A stretch of 64,000 nt of DNA from positions 82,891,525-82,955,524 of the forward strand of contig CM043958.1 of assembly GCA_014529385.2 (NCBI GenBank). Direction: 5' to 3'. The notes beneath the pieces were generated by a model. The model saw only the letters and a program-made list of their open reading frames with translations, made no database searches and was not told where the DNA came from. The stretch is from Adiantum capillus-veneris. Taxonomy: Eukaryota > Streptophyta > Polypodiopsida > Polypodiales > Pteridaceae. The position numbers and the translations under genes are program-made. Shown in pieces: positions 1 to 12,022 of the stretch (positions are counted from its first letter, which is position 1; each line of letters begins with the position of its first letter).

Positions 1-1569
1 AAAAGAAATTCTCACTTGCCAGAAGGAATTACATAGGGATTCTTAGCTAAGGAGACAAGGGTTCTCAACTAAATGCTAGTGTAAATGTTTGTCCTATTTA
101 TATTCACTAATATATATTGTTAGTGTTTAGTTGACAAATCAAGGTAATGGGTTAACCAATTGAAACAAGGATTTTGGTGATGCACCCTTACCTCTTTTGT
201 TTACAAGTGCCCTTTTATTGAGGTAATTATATCATAATTTTCCTCTTCATGATAAAAGTATAATTCAACTTTTTTCTTCATTTATAAATATGCTTTAAAT
301 GATGTTTACTAGTGGGATGCATATTATTGCCTGATTTCATCCACTTAGATCTTGTTTCCATGATAAGGTCATGTATGATGAAAGGATTCTTGAGGTTAGT
401 GTACATGGTATCTCCTCCAGAAAGATTTGCTTTCCATTGCAAGAGATTTTAGATTGCACTATAGGCATTGAATGCCTTTGTGTTCTACATATGATTTTGT
501 GGCTACAAGGTTAGTGATCATCTTTTCTAACGACACAAGTTGATCATGTTGTACATAAGGCTACACATCCTAGACTATCGGGGAATGAAGTTCAGTTGAC
601 ACTCCATACTACATGAGATGCCACTAATTCATGTTGATCTTACATTAAAAGTTGTCAACGTCAACCATTACTATGGTACATAATATGTATGATATTCTAA
701 ATTCTACAAGCTAGGATACGTATTTGTCTAATCATGCACACTAGGTGTATGGGACCTAGTGTTTGGAAAATACTTTTTTTAAGAAACATGGGAATTCATT
801 GGCACGTGTTGTTAGTCACAAGTGTACAATATGGTCTAGAAAATCATGGATTTTGGTTTATGTAGTGTGGAGCAAGGTTTATGGGGGTCCCTCTTGATCC
901 TATTGCTGAGTGGTTCCAATTACGCCCACACATAGTACTTCCTATACTTGACGGATGTCATATTTACTAACATCACTATATGGGACATATTCCACATGTG
1001 GAGAATATGTGTCTTTGGAATTGACACTTGTGACTCTTTATTCATTATATGTTGCAACAAATATCTATTTGTTAGACCACTCCAAGAATGTGATATTGAG
1101 AGAACAATTTCAATGGCCAAAAATTGAACAATGAAATAAGTATCGCCGTAAATAACATTAACGAAAGGTAATTTCAGCTTTTTAGGGTGCCATTTTGCAT
1201 ATTTATTAGGAATATTGCAAGGCTATGTCATGCCAATGAAAATGATTCATTATTTATTCCTAGATGTTTTTTATATTCACATTCTATTATAGTTCAAATG
1301 ATTTAGCAAGGCTGCCTTGTAATCATTCTGTTTAGCTTATTATGAGTTCCTATGGTTCAATGTGGGAAGTGTCTAGTTTTTTTCAAGAAAACAATTCACA
1401 CATATATTTCCTTATGTTTTCATGTAGCCATGAGAATAAATGAAGACTTGAGCTTTGGCAAGCACAAAATAGTATAATCATGGCACTAGTGTTTAGCAAA
1501 AGCATGTCTATGGTGGCATGCAAATTCATGCAGTTGATAACTTATGAAGTTTTTTAGTCACAATAAGTG
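1..1569. other. No recognisable gene
   Basis: AT-rich sequence with no convincing frame on either strand. A short stretch near 1100-1135 (+) can be read as a weak match to the zinc-finger region that precedes a gypsy integrase core. It is isolated by about 440 bp from the clear integrase relic that follows, so it is not claimed as part of it. Confidence 0.5.
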
Positions 1570-1573
1570 TAAC

Positions 1574-2130
1574 ATCTCTATGGATTTTATTGTAGGTCTA
1601 CCAATCATGACTTGGTATAGGTGATCGTAGATAGGTTGATAAGTTTATTTCAACTAAGTCCGTCGTAAAAAATCTAGACTTAGCCAAGTTGTATAGGTTA
1701 AATATGGATTTCCTAGTAATATCATGAGTGATTGTGATCCCATGTTTAACAGTCACTTCTAGAAGGCTATCTTTACTCAATTCGAGAAGCAACTCAGATG
1801 AGAACTATGGGTCATCCACAGAAGGATGTGCATATTGAACATGTTAATGAGGTGTTAGAGGATATGCTAAGAGCATGCGATAGCATAAGGCAATGTGATT
1901 GGAAAGATTATCTCTATATTTTGGAGTTTTCTTATAATAGTGCAAAATATTTTTTGACTGGGTTTAGTCCCTTCATGCTTATGTATGTTTTTCAACTTCA
2001 GATCACCAGTTATGGCGTGGTACTTTATCTAACATCATATGCATATTTTTGTATAGATACATGAAATATGCCGATGAGAAATTTCGGTAAGTCATTTTCA
2101 CAAAAAGCAAGAAGAGGTATTTTGACATAT
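1574..2130 (+). pseudogene. Ty3/gypsy integrase core relic
   Basis: Three reading frames together spell a gypsy integrase catalytic core. The segment SMDFIVGLP lies near 1577 and carries the first catalytic Asp. MSDCDPMF lies near 1720 and carries the second. From 1798 the frame continues through IEHVNEVLEDMLRA, which keeps the Glu, then a segment resembling the usual WAYRT/EFSYN region with FSYNSAKY and TGFSPF. The order and spacing match the DDE core of the family. Frame changes and stops separate the pieces, and no LTR, protease or reverse transcriptase is recognisable nearby, so this is an isolated relic. It would have catalysed cDNA insertion in the nucleus. Confidence 0.72.
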
Positions 2131-2936
2131 TCTAGAACCTTACTAGCAAAAAATTCACAACTAAGGGGTTTTATAAATAGTCCTTGAATGCACCCTATGT
2201 ATAGATTTTGTATATAGTGACTCATGCTTGAGCCTCTTACCTATTTATAAGATCCAACCCTATGTCTTGTTCCCATTGGGGCCTGCTTGGATATCCTTGG
2301 CCTTACTTTACACCCCCCTTGGAAAAACATTTTTGTCCTTAAAAAAAGGAACTTATTTCTTCTTAAGAGCACTAATGTTTTTCCACTTCATATAGACAAT
2401 GATATTCAAGAATATGTATTGTAGATGAATACAAGGCTCAATGAAATCAACAAGAACATCTTGATTGATGACATCATTGTCTCTATGTAGAATTTATGTA
2501 GATAGACTACAAGGATGAATACAAGAGTGTATAGGCTAGATCTCTAACTCATTGGGGTAGCTTGAATGGGTCACAATACCTAAGAGAAAGCTAGATGGAT
2601 GAACAATTGTAAACAGTTGTCAGATTTAATCTGTAAATCTTTTTCTCAAGATATTTTCTTCAACACCCTTTTGTATGTGAAAATGTGTATATAATAAAAT
2701 AATCCCTATTATTGACCCACATGATAGGCTTTTTAAAAAAAATTTAATGACCCTATAAGGGAAGAGGTAGTATGGGAGGAGCAATATTGTTCCCAATTTT
2801 CCCTTGGCCTTTCATATGAACAATGATTGAGCTTCCTACTTGTGCAAAATTGAGCTCATAGTGAGTTACAATAAATTTGATTGGATTATAATATAGTTGT
2901 ATTAAGTACCTTTGACTATTTGCTTTGTAGCTAGCA
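2131..2936. other. No recognisable gene
   Basis: AT-rich spacer with poly-A and poly-T runs. A minus-strand frame at 2753-3040 has no recognisable motif and overlaps the plus-strand candidate exon at 2937, so it is not annotated. Confidence 0.5.
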
Positions 2937-3086
2937 ATGGCACCAAAGGTGTCTTTTGAGTGCTTCAACAAGATGAAAAAAGTTTTGTTGATCATTAGGA
3001 GAAATTTGGACTCACTTTTGGACCCTGTAAGAAGTTCCACGTTATCTCAAAGAGACAAAATGAAAATGTTAGATAGTATATTTTAG
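2937..3086 (+). CDS. Short ORF, possible exon of the decayed gene downstream
   Basis: A 49-codon frame begins at ATG 2937, just after a pyrimidine-rich stretch ending in TTTGTAG that looks like a splice acceptor. It starts MAPKVSFECFNKMKKV and is rich in Lys, Arg, Leu and Ser. It ends in TAG at 3084-3086, and GT follows directly. It lies 380 bp upstream of, and on the same strand as, the decayed gene at 3465-5270, so it may be an early exon of it. No family was recognised. Confidence 0.2.
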   Translation: MAPKVSFECFNKMKKVLLIIRRNLDSLLDPVRSSTLSQRDKMKMLDSIF

Positions 3087-3464
3087 GTGATTCTTTTTTT
3101 CACCAACAAACAACCAAAATGATATTCGTTGTTAGATAGCCGCGGTCTTCTTTTCTTGTCCTTCATTCTCTTATCAAGAATCTAAATAACCGTATGACTA
3201 ATGATTTAAAACACCAATTTACAAGCCTTTCCCTCCAAAAACATAAGCTACAGGAACTCTATCAACTCTAAACATGGGACTACAGTGATTTCAAACGCGA
3301 GCTTCCAAGCCTTCACTGCCAAAACTTGAGATATTTTGTTAGTCATAGGAATGGACAACACTTCTTTTCCTAATGAAAAAATCACTTTGAACTTGCGATC
3401 CTCAGCCTCTTCATCTTCAAAACTTACTTGAAGAAAGAACACACATCATCTTCACGTTGATGTA

Positions 3465-5270
3465 TTGGAAGAGTTTGCACCATTGCAAAAACGTAGGAAG
3501 GAGTCTTTCTTATCCCAACGAGAGAAAGAACTTAGAAGGACAAATAAGGAACATCATTTGGATTGTGGACCGATGGGTCTATTTACCCAAAGGATCCTAC
3601 AACAAATGTGCCACCTCCCTTTGCTAATATCACTAACCTTCTACATTTCACGGGCGATGTCAAGGATGGGCTGCTGGGATACACTGAAGATTTGGAAATG
3701 TGAGGATTGAATGTAAAAAAGAAAATAAACCTCCTAGCGATGGAGAACATGCAGCTGAAGAAACTTAATGAAGCATGCACTCAAAAGATTTCATCAAAGA
3801 GAGAGACAATCCACAGCTTTGAGAAGAAGGTCACAAGTTTATGTGTGAAAGACACCATGCTTGGGAGTCGAAAAAGAAAACAAGATCTATGTAACATAGA
3901 GAATATGAAGATTGGTAGTGGAGGCCTAAGAAAGTGAATACGAGCTTTAAGGTAACTCAAAGTTTGGTTCTGCTTTTGTATCATATATATGCTTTACATT
4001 TTATTATTACGGATCATGACACATGGTGATTTCTTTACAGGTCTTTGCTACATCCAAACTCAAATGGAGTAGGTTCCAATGCCAATGTGTATTACAGACA
4101 TCTAGTTCCAAAACATGCAGTTGAAGAGATGATAACTCAGAAGAAATTTGATAAATTGAAAGGGAGGCTCCTTACCTCCTACATAAAGGAGAATCAGCTA
4201 GAGCAAATGGAAGTGCAAGCAATACTTGATGAGAGTCGCATCTAGCAAATGGGATACAGGGCTCTCTTCAAAGCATTAGCTAAAAAGTCTCAAAATAAAT
4301 TTCAGAGAGGATCATTGCTTCCAAAGCCATCACATGTAAAGGCTGCATGTCAAAACGTAAATGATGAGGTGTTTGAGAAACTTGGATCACTATTCCATAT
4401 TGAAGCAACATTCATAGGCGGGGGGGGGGGGGGGGAGGAGAGGTACATTATAACGAGTAAAACAACCTCTTTGTTGATCTTGAAGCATTGCAAAGGTATG
4501 CAGTTCACTTCTTTGATATGAGTCAAGTTTGCTTTGAAGCTCGAGAGTGCAAGGTCCTGAAGGATAGGAAGCTAGATAGAGTCACCATAACCCTCATGTA
4601 TAGAGCTTTGGATCCATCAATAACCAAAGAGGACCCAAGATATTTTAGCGTACAGTCCAAAAAATATATTTTGATGCTAGGTTCATTTGTGGTAAACTTG
4701 GTTCAATATATAATAGAAAAACTATTGCATGTATGGTTCTTGGATTTATGCTACTTTTTTACATAAAAATCAATAAAGAAGATTTTAAAATTTTCCATTG
4801 GGGTTTTAGTCAAACCCAGATTCTTTCTATCATCAGTGACCAAAGAAATAGAGGTTTGCTTTTAGTGGAAGGATTTGGTGACTACAAAGTCAAATGGCAC
4901 ATGGTAGGTGACTTAAAGACTCTTAAGTGCATGTATAACATAACACATGGTGCACCTGTGGCAAACACATGTTTATATTGCACGGCTGATGCACAATCTC
5001 TTGAGAATGTGCAATGGAGTAGAGCTCCCAATAGACAGCTTCAAGATAAATCTTTTTGGCCGGTGCTTGATATTCCTCTATGTAGAGTTCACATTTGTAC
5101 ACTCCATGCACTCTGCAGAATAATTAAAAAGGTGGTTCATTTGTACATATGTTTTGCATGGACCTTAAAGCCAGTGAGTGAGTCAAAAGGAGTCATCAAA
5201 GCATTAGAGGAAGTGCTCTCAGACATTGGTTTGCATGGAGGTAGTGTCAAAATTGAAGAGGACCCTAGAC
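3465..5270 (+). pseudogene. Decayed multi-exon gene of unknown family, with zinc-binding-like C-terminal motif
   Basis: Coding-like segments follow one another on the plus strand. A Lys/Glu-rich start at 3465 is followed by a frame with FANITNLLHF near 3620 and by a predicted coiled coil to 3937. The frame reads across a clean 89-bp intron (3952-4040, AAG/GTAACT to TTTACAG/G) in a matching phase. The next exon runs to about 4690 and a last one from about 4835 to 5270. That last part contains MVGDLKTLKCMYN, CLYC and VHICTLHALCR, a Cys/His pattern that may bind metal. Breaks are TGA at 3701 and 3935, TAG at 4246, and a frame change at a G tract (4420-4434). The layout recalls proteins of transposon origin, but I do not recognise the family. 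Similarity stops near 5270, where minus-strand coding begins. Confidence 0.42.
3952..4040 (+). other. Probable spliceosomal intron
   Basis: The 89-bp segment has a donor AAG/GTAACT at 3951/3952 and an acceptor TTTCTTTACAG/G ending at 4040. Removing it keeps the reading frame continuous between the coiled-coil exon and the exon starting SLLHPNSNG. This is the best evidence that the surrounding sequence was once a spliced gene. Confidence 0.6.
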
Positions 5271-5742
5271 GTTCCCTTGCTGATTTCAATTGCCTCCATC
5301 ACCATCACAGTGACCGTCATGTCCCATCTCATAAATCCCATGCCAACATTCCCCATGAAGATGTATATGAGGTTGTTTTCCTCTTCCTCTTGGTAGTGTT
5401 CCTTGGTGAGCCCTTTGATCACCCTACCCAATCTGAAACAAAATCGGTTGTCTTCTTTGAAGGTGTGCTTGAGGAGATCAATTGGCATTTACAAACCTTC
5501 TTCATCTTCAAAATTGGTGGAGTATCGTAGGATGTAAGTGCTTCAAATGCATCAGCATGCGGTTCGATGGTAGCCTCCATGTCAATGGATATATGGAACA
5601 CGGCACTAAGCTTGTCCAACATGTGTCTTAGGTCATATGCAAGGTGTTGGGCAACGAGGGATTGATTAGCAGTAGCCATTCTTACTGGCGGAGTGCAAGG
5701 GACAATGGCATGTGCTTGGGGATGGATATAACAAGGAAGCAA
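5219..5742 (-). pseudogene. Decayed coding fragment, unknown
   Basis: Two overlapping minus-strand frames (5419-5742, then 5219-5488) look like one protein broken by a frameshift. The first has MATANQSLVAQHLAYDLR and a run of acidic and hydrophobic residues. The second contains an acidic block (HYQEEEENN). Orientation and position suggest it belongs to the same decayed minus-strand unit as the coiled-coil segments at 6537-7437. It is not recognised as any known family and could be retroelement gag-like. Confidence 0.25.
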
Positions 5743-6536
5743 TGAAGAAGATGAGAGAAGCTCTAAAACAAGAAAGTGACTTTAAAATGGGCCTTGCAAG
5801 TCACTTATAAAAGAGACAATTAAAAATAGGACACTTTTATCAAACTTAAAAATTCAGTGAAATTAAAATTTAAATATTCTCTTCCACAAAAATTCTGGGC
5901 TATGATGCATAGTATTGCCATCCACACACCACATTTTGAAACACCGTAACTTCACCACCCACCACGACTCTAAAGTCACTTAACGCCTCTAAAATTTAAA
6001 ATTAGACATCCTCCGATCACAAAATTAGACAAAAATGTATCGTGCTAATATGAGTGTTACATTGCAACGGCATTTGCTTTCTTGATATGGATACATCTAG
6101 GGGAGGGATGCTCTTACAAAGAAAAACCCTCTCCTTTCTCTTACGTAGAGGGTTGCTACCAATTACAAACATGTAGTCCATCTTGAGCACATCCTTCAAA
6201 GGTTGGTCTGATAGATCATAGCACAATCCTTTGTTACCTTTGAGGAATGACATCCATGCTGTATATGTTTGCTCCGTAGGCCAAATCTAGTATTCCTTTG
6301 AAAATTTGAATAGTCAATGAAAGACTATCCACCATAAAATCTTCAATAAGGATGCCATTTGGTGGTGGTGGAAATTTGGGACAATTCAGCCAAGTTGGTC
6401 GCTTTTGTTGGATGATGAAGTGATGTTGCCAATTGCAGACTTGTGGTACCGGACACTACACATGATCTTGCTTTATACTTGGAGGTGCATTTGCATACAA
6501 GATGAGATACATGGGGTGTCAATTTAACCAAATCTC
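5743..6536 (-). other. No recognisable gene
   Basis: AT-rich sequence between the two minus-strand fragments. Short frames at 6017-6253 and 6343-6540 (-) have no motif, but their strand agrees with the flanking decayed coding region. They may be broken connecting sequence. Confidence 0.4.
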
Positions 6537-7437
6537 TCACCAGTTTGGATGTACTATTGCAGGATTAGCCTCAATGTCCTTGAGCAGTCTTTCTTTGATT
6601 TGTAGCACTTCAAACTTGACAAGTGGGAAGGGGAGAGCTTGCTGATGCCATTCTTCATTGATAGTAGTCATTGTGAGAATATTGACATTGATTGAGTGCA
6701 AGATGTGCTCTTCCCACTGCATCGCCTCTTTCCATATGTGCTCTGTCTCCTCTTCCACTTGCTTATTCCTCTGTAGTAAGGCTTTTGGCTGAGATGAGGG
6801 TCTAGCTTCTTTTTGGGGAATCTCTAGCTCTAAGAGACTACCTTCTTGAGTGTTTTTTGCTTCAAAATCCATGAATTGCAAGGCATCTTTATCTCCCATT
6901 TCCATGTCTGTTTGTTCTTCCTCCAAAGTGGGTGCATGTGCCTTGGCTGCCTCTTGATCTTTGCTAAGTTCTTCTTTGAGTTGTCCAATTTCTTTTTGAT
7001 ACCCTTCCTCAAGTTGCATAAAGCCAATGGAGAGCTCTTGTTGCTACATCTACTCCAGCTTTATTTCCATCCATGTCTTTAACCTTTAGCTCTAGGGCTT
7101 TGTAGGCCTCATCGGTGCCTTGTACTGTGGCCACGGTGGGGTTATCATTGAGTTGATTTAGTAGTGTGTTTTGCTCTTGGCAGTGAGGTTCTAATTGTGC
7201 AATTTGAGTATTGGAAATATTTAACTGGATTTGAAGCCTTTGAATTGTTGAGTTTGAGTCTTGTAAAGCAGTGGTTTCCTCTTGAAACTGTTGCTCTTGT
7301 TGTTGATTCTTTGCTTTTAGAGCTTCCAAGTCTGCTTCGGACTTTGTAGTTAGTTCTTCTAGTTCCATGTTTTTTATTCCTATGGCTTCTTTGTATGCTT
7401 CATTAAAAGAGTTGCCAATGTCAATTTTTTCATTTGA
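6537..7437 (-). pseudogene. Coiled-coil protein fragment (possibly retroelement gag-like)
   Basis: Read from 7437 downwards, one frame opens with NEKIDIGNSFNEAYKEA and runs through a Gln/Glu/Leu-rich heptad region (LEALKAKNQQQEQQFQEE and further). Near 7040 it shifts frame and continues as a second coiled coil (IGQLKEELSKDQEAAK) to 6537. The composition is that of a long coiled coil, and no enzymatic motif is visible. Further upstream, at 7450-7780, the same strand can be read as an acidic linker (VEAQTEPLEKLEEEQVDKP) with several stops. The unit resembles long coiled-coil proteins carried by plant retroelements. That is inference from composition only. Confidence 0.4.
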
Positions 7438-7783
7438 GTACTCCAGTTATGATACAAGTTGTGAAGCTATTGATGATGAGCATGAATTTCTTCTTTCATT
7501 CAATCCACAGCTTCATGCGCATACTAGGAGTACTCATCAATGTCTTATAAACTTTCCAACTTTTTGGAAGGCTTGCTTCAGGCTGATCCGATTATTGTGT
7601 ATCCAGGGCCTCTGTTGGGAGTGCTTCATCTGGCTTATCAACCTGTTCCTCCTCAAGCTTCTCAAGAGGTTCTGTTTGTGCTTCTACATTTTCAACATTT
7701 GGAGCATTGTCATCTTGTTGGGGTTTCTCTCTTGGAAGACTAGAGTGTGGAGCTTCTTCCTTGTGTACTCATTCCGATGTAGG

Positions 7784-8447
7784 TGTTAAGTATGGAGCCT
7801 GATTTACCCTTGTAATTTTCTGTGGTAAAAGTGCACATTTGTAAGGCCCCCATTATGAGGAGAAGCCATCGTGCGTGAAGGAAAATCACTCACCGGAAAC
7901 CAAAATTTTCACGGACAAGAATCAGGGGCAACTTTAAAGGCCTCGGGGGCGGAGGCCCCCGAGACCTTTTTTTTCTTTTTCGCCGGAATATTATGGCCGG
8001 ACGGCGGCCGAAAAGTGGTCGGAAAACAACCGGTCGGTTGGCCGGTGGCCGGTAGTCAATGGCCGATGGCCGGTGGTCGGAAGTCAATGGCCGGTGGCCG
8101 GTGGCCGAATTCAAAAGTGGACTTGTCTTCTCAAGGGAAGCCACACATGGGCGGTTTGGAGGGTCCGATTTGGACTTATTCGCACAAGGGCGGCTACACA
8201 TGGCTGTCTCTCATAAGAGAGGGCAGACCTTTTGGCCTATAAAAGGAGGCCATTTCTACACACATTTCATAGTGTGAAGTTGATGCAACAAGGTGAGTGT
8301 GAGGTGGTGAGAGTGAAGCAAGGCGGGAGCTCCATTAAGGGTATAATCCCTTTGTAAACTACTTCTTGTTTTGAAGTACTAAAGCCATTGAGTGGCTGCT
8401 TTCCGTGGACGTAGCCCACATTGGGTGAACCACATATATCGTGTGTA

Positions 8448-8482
<35 letters not shown>

Positions 8483-8569
8483 ACTCTATAATCTCGTGTA
8501 TATAAATCTGTCTCTCTCCATTAAGTAATCTACTCAATTATCTATTTAGCTACGTCTTATTTCCTAACA
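7784..8569 (+). mobile_element. Solo LTR, Ty1/copia-like
   Basis: A 786-bp element starts TGTTA and ends TAACA, a perfect 5-bp terminal inverted repeat with canonical TG...CA ends. It is flanked by the 5-bp direct repeat GTAGG (7779-7783 and 8570-8574), the target-site duplication. Inside are a CpG-rich block of short GGCCGGTGG-type repeats (7993-8107), a TATA box (8238-8244), and further downstream a CT microsatellite. The layout and the GTGGACGTAGCC / GGGTGAACCAC stretch resemble plant copia LTRs. No internal domain or second LTR is present, so it is a solo LTR left by recombination. It interrupts the minus-strand coiled-coil relic. Confidence 0.9.
8238..8244 (+). promoter_or_regulatory. 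TATA box of the solo LTR
   Basis: TATAAAA lies in a GGCC-rich context within the LTR, with a CA-rich stretch about 20 bp downstream where transcription would start. The position relative to the LTR ends fits a U3 promoter. Activity is not shown. Confidence 0.55.
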
Positions 8570-8574
8570 GTAGG

Positions 8575-9740
8575 TCAATCCTGTCTGGGTGGTGTCAACT
8601 CTTTTTTTGATGCCTTTGCCTATTATCTTTGATGCTCCTCTTGTCGATGAAGATGCTCCAAACCTGCCATAGGAACATCATGCAAGTTGTACATGGGAAT
8701 TTTTTTCTCAAACTTTGACTTTCTTGGGTGATGGTTCCATTTCTCTCCAGATTCTCCCTTGAGCCCTCTTTCAAGATCAAATGCAGCTGCTTCTTGCTTG
8801 ACCCTTGTCGCTTTCTAAACAAGCTCCTCGATGGGTGCTATAGGGTGCAGTTTTTTCTTGGAATCCTCTTCCTTCATTTTTTCTTTGCCTTTTGCTCTAG
8901 TTTTTCTTTCCAGAGGAGTTTCCTCCTCATCATCATCTTCTTTGCCACTTTTAATTGCCTTTGCTATGGTCATAGCTATTGTGGTTGCTTCTTGTTTTGA
9001 TGCATCGACTAATCTAGTCTGCAACCTTGTGGCTACTGGTGGTACTCTTCATCTCTTTTGCTTGCTAGACATATTTTTTTTTCTAGTAATGGGGGTAGTT
9101 GCTTTGCATGGCTGATAGCATGATAAGATATTCTTGTAAGTACTTCAAGATCTCCCAAAAAGGTGATGTTCTCTAGCTTCTTTACATGTGTGAGGGGTGG
9201 CATAGATGTAGTGGGCGTGGTCAACTGTGGTGGATCCCTCTTTCTTAGATGCATGTGTAAATGTAGATTCCATTGCATGCTTTGGAACAATGTATCTTGG
9301 TGGTCGTTTTGCGGTGAAGAGGAAGTGTTGGTGATAGAGTCATAGTACCCGCAATATGTCCTTCTGCTTGGGATCCAAGAACGAAGTGGATCTGCTAGTA
9401 AATATTCTTGTGGTGGGAAACTGGCAATCTCTCATCGGCTTTCTCGCCAATGGTAATCTTAGAGCATCTATTACTTGATCTTCTATGATGTTAACCTTAA
9501 TCGGGGTGTGATTGAGGTCTGACATTGTTGCCCGACCTTCTTCAATGATACTATGTAGCAACTCATATGCCCTTTTGTAATCCACACCAGAGGGTTCCAG
9601 TTCAAGATAGTCTTTTAGGCCGATTTTTTTCCATAATGGCCAAACTGTGTCTTCTTTGGCTAGATCTTGAGCTTCCTTGGGTAGCATCTGCACTTCTACA
9701 CTAGATCCTTGTGCACTCTTAAATGTGCCATGGTACACTA
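8575..9740 (-). pseudogene. Decayed coding region, N-terminal part of the coiled-coil unit
   Basis: Read from 9740 downwards, four frames follow one another. The first (9340-9738) contains WPLWKKIGLKDYLELEP and IIEDQVIDALRLPLA. The second (9033-9290) is rich in His and Pro. The third (8815-9024) is Lys/Glu-rich, with EEETPLERKTRAKGKEKMKEE. The last (8595-8822) is basic. The IIEDQVIDALRLP stretch resembles the fold often found near the N-terminus of plant mobile-element proteins, but I cannot name a domain. The region continues beyond the solo LTR into the coiled-coil part, which places the LTR inside one former gene. Frameshifts and stops make it a pseudogene. Confidence 0.4.
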
Positions 9741-12017
9741 TGACATGTTGAGTTTCTATTTTCTCTTTGGCCAGCCATGTGACATTGGCCTATGAACAAA
9801 GATTCTTCTTCAAGATGGTATGGGGGATGTTCTGCCCGTTTTTTATTTCATTGTCTTCTTCTTTGTAGCTCCCAAAGTGGATGAGAGACAACCTAAGACA
9901 AATTCATCAAACTTGGTTTTCAGACCAGTTCCAACAATTCCCAACAAGCAGAAAAGCTAACAAAGCAAATAAGAAGCATTAAAATCACAATTTTTGGCAA
10001 AGTTTATCTTAGGTGCACCTAAGATGCAGGTTTTGTTTGTATGCATGCAAATTGGCACCAAAGTGGATGCACATGGTGTATGAGTGTTCGGTGACATGCA
10101 TGAAGTGTGATGGCTTTCTGACACCTTTGGTGAGAGTTATGGGCAACTTTGTGTCCCCTTTTTCCTCTTTTAGAGCTTGTGATGATTGATGGAGTTGTGC
10201 TTTGGCAAACTTGATGAAAATTGTCATGGTGCTTGAGATGAGCCATATAAACATTTTTGTGTTGAAATTTGATGAGTTAGACCCCTCTGGTTGCAATTCT
10301 ACCTTAGGCATGCCTAATCTATAATTTTTTGGTATTGGGCCATTTTGGGCTCCTCTCAACTTGATTGGCTTCATATAGTGGAGACTTGGTGTTTGGTTAT
10401 GTCCACTTTTAGTGTCTTTTGGGAAATAAAGTGATCATGGGCTAATGTATGCATGAGAAAAGTGTATCAAGGTGATGTAGGCTATGTGTCAGGTTAGGGT
10501 ATCATGCTCATGTGAAAAAATGTGCAAAAGGGCTATTTATGCCCCTAACTTGCCCTACCTAGCTTCTACTATGTAGTTATGGTGGGTGATGGCCTTGGTT
10601 GTGTATCTTGCAGTTGGACGTTGTCCTTGATGAAGTTGATGATCCTCTTTTGAGTCGAGCCTGACTTGGCGTCGCTAGCCAATAGTTGTGTGCCCACTGA
10701 AGGTTAGTAATGGTCAAGTGTAATGTATAGAGTGCCCTCATTAAGTTTGAGATCAAACGGATCAATATTTTGCACTGAGGTGCAAAATGTTGCTTTGCAG
10801 ATGCACTGCCAATTCTGCACAGTTCCCCACATGATTGCATCTTTACATGTGTCAAGTTTGGTGTTGAGCTAAGCTCTTCATCTTCGGTGCGCCAAAGATA
10901 TTAGGTCAACTTTTATGCCATTTTTTGCCCTTCGAAACCTACTAAGGTGTTCTCCCACTAGTGATGAGCCTATGGTTCAAGTTTGGTATGATTTGGATGT
11001 CTGGTGTGGTCGGTGTATTCGTCTTTGTTCTTGAAAATTCCTAGATTGCCATGTGTTGTTGTGCTACAGCCCTTATGGTCGACAAAGTGATAATCAAAAT
11101 GCTTCTTGGTATAGTTAAGAACTTACCACTCATGTGGTTGGAGCAAGTAAGAACTGATAGATGGTGCGTAGAAGCGCGTGGAAGGTCCCCAGAATCCACT
11201 AGCTAGAGCTCTCTCTCAGAATGGAAATGAGAGAAAAATGGCCTAAAGGACTATACATACCTGGACTTTTTCAACACCCCCTGTCCTATACCTACCCATT
11301 GAGCCTAGAAGGCTTCATAATGTACTCTTGGATCAAAAATTTCTAAAAACCGATGTCCATGGACCTTTCTATCGCAATTTGTTCCAACTGGTTAGTGAGT
11401 CAGAGTGGCCGCTTAGCTTTTTGATCAGAATTGCCCCAATATTTTTTTGGCCTTTCCATTGGGCTTTGAGATTTGGCATTTGAAGTCAAAATCCAATCCT
11501 GACATTCTTGCTTATTTATTTATTTATTTGGACTTTTGTTAGCTTTTATTAGCAAAAATTGTAGAAATTCAAGCAAACTACTCAAAAAAATTCTATTCCA
11601 CACGCTAAAATACTAAAACACTCCTAATTATTTGGCCATATTTTTGTGGATTCGTCATTTTGATCATGATTTTGGCCCGAAAACACACAATACAAGTTAA
11701 AATTGCACTATTGTCTTTTTGACATGTATGTACAATATATACACACACCTAGGGGTTATCATATTACATTCCCACATTCTCCTTGTTATTAGGGCATCTC
11801 ATCTAATTTTTCAAAAAAAATTGCGTGTTAAAACACACTTCAAAACATTGCCCTTTTCCTCTTCCAAATTCATACGGTTGGGTCCACATTCAGAATGTCT
11901 CTCTTCCTCCTTGCTCAAGTCCTCTAGGACGACAGAGTATTGTCCAATTTGTGCACTGCATGGGCAATAAAATTGTGTCTATGCATGTCCACATTTGGCC
12001 CTATCATGTTATTGATG
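9741..12017. other. No recognisable gene
   Basis: AT-rich sequence. Minus-strand frames at 10009-10374 and 10577-10855 have no identifiable motif. A stretch at 11130-11300 with CT/GA-rich and gene-start-like features could be an old LTR end, but no partner or duplicated target was found. Confidence 0.45.
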
Positions 12018-12022
12018 TCAAT

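Noticed and set aside
7900-8110. GC-rich stretch as a gene CpG-island promoter
   Set aside because: It lies within a solo LTR with its own TATA box and no downstream gene.
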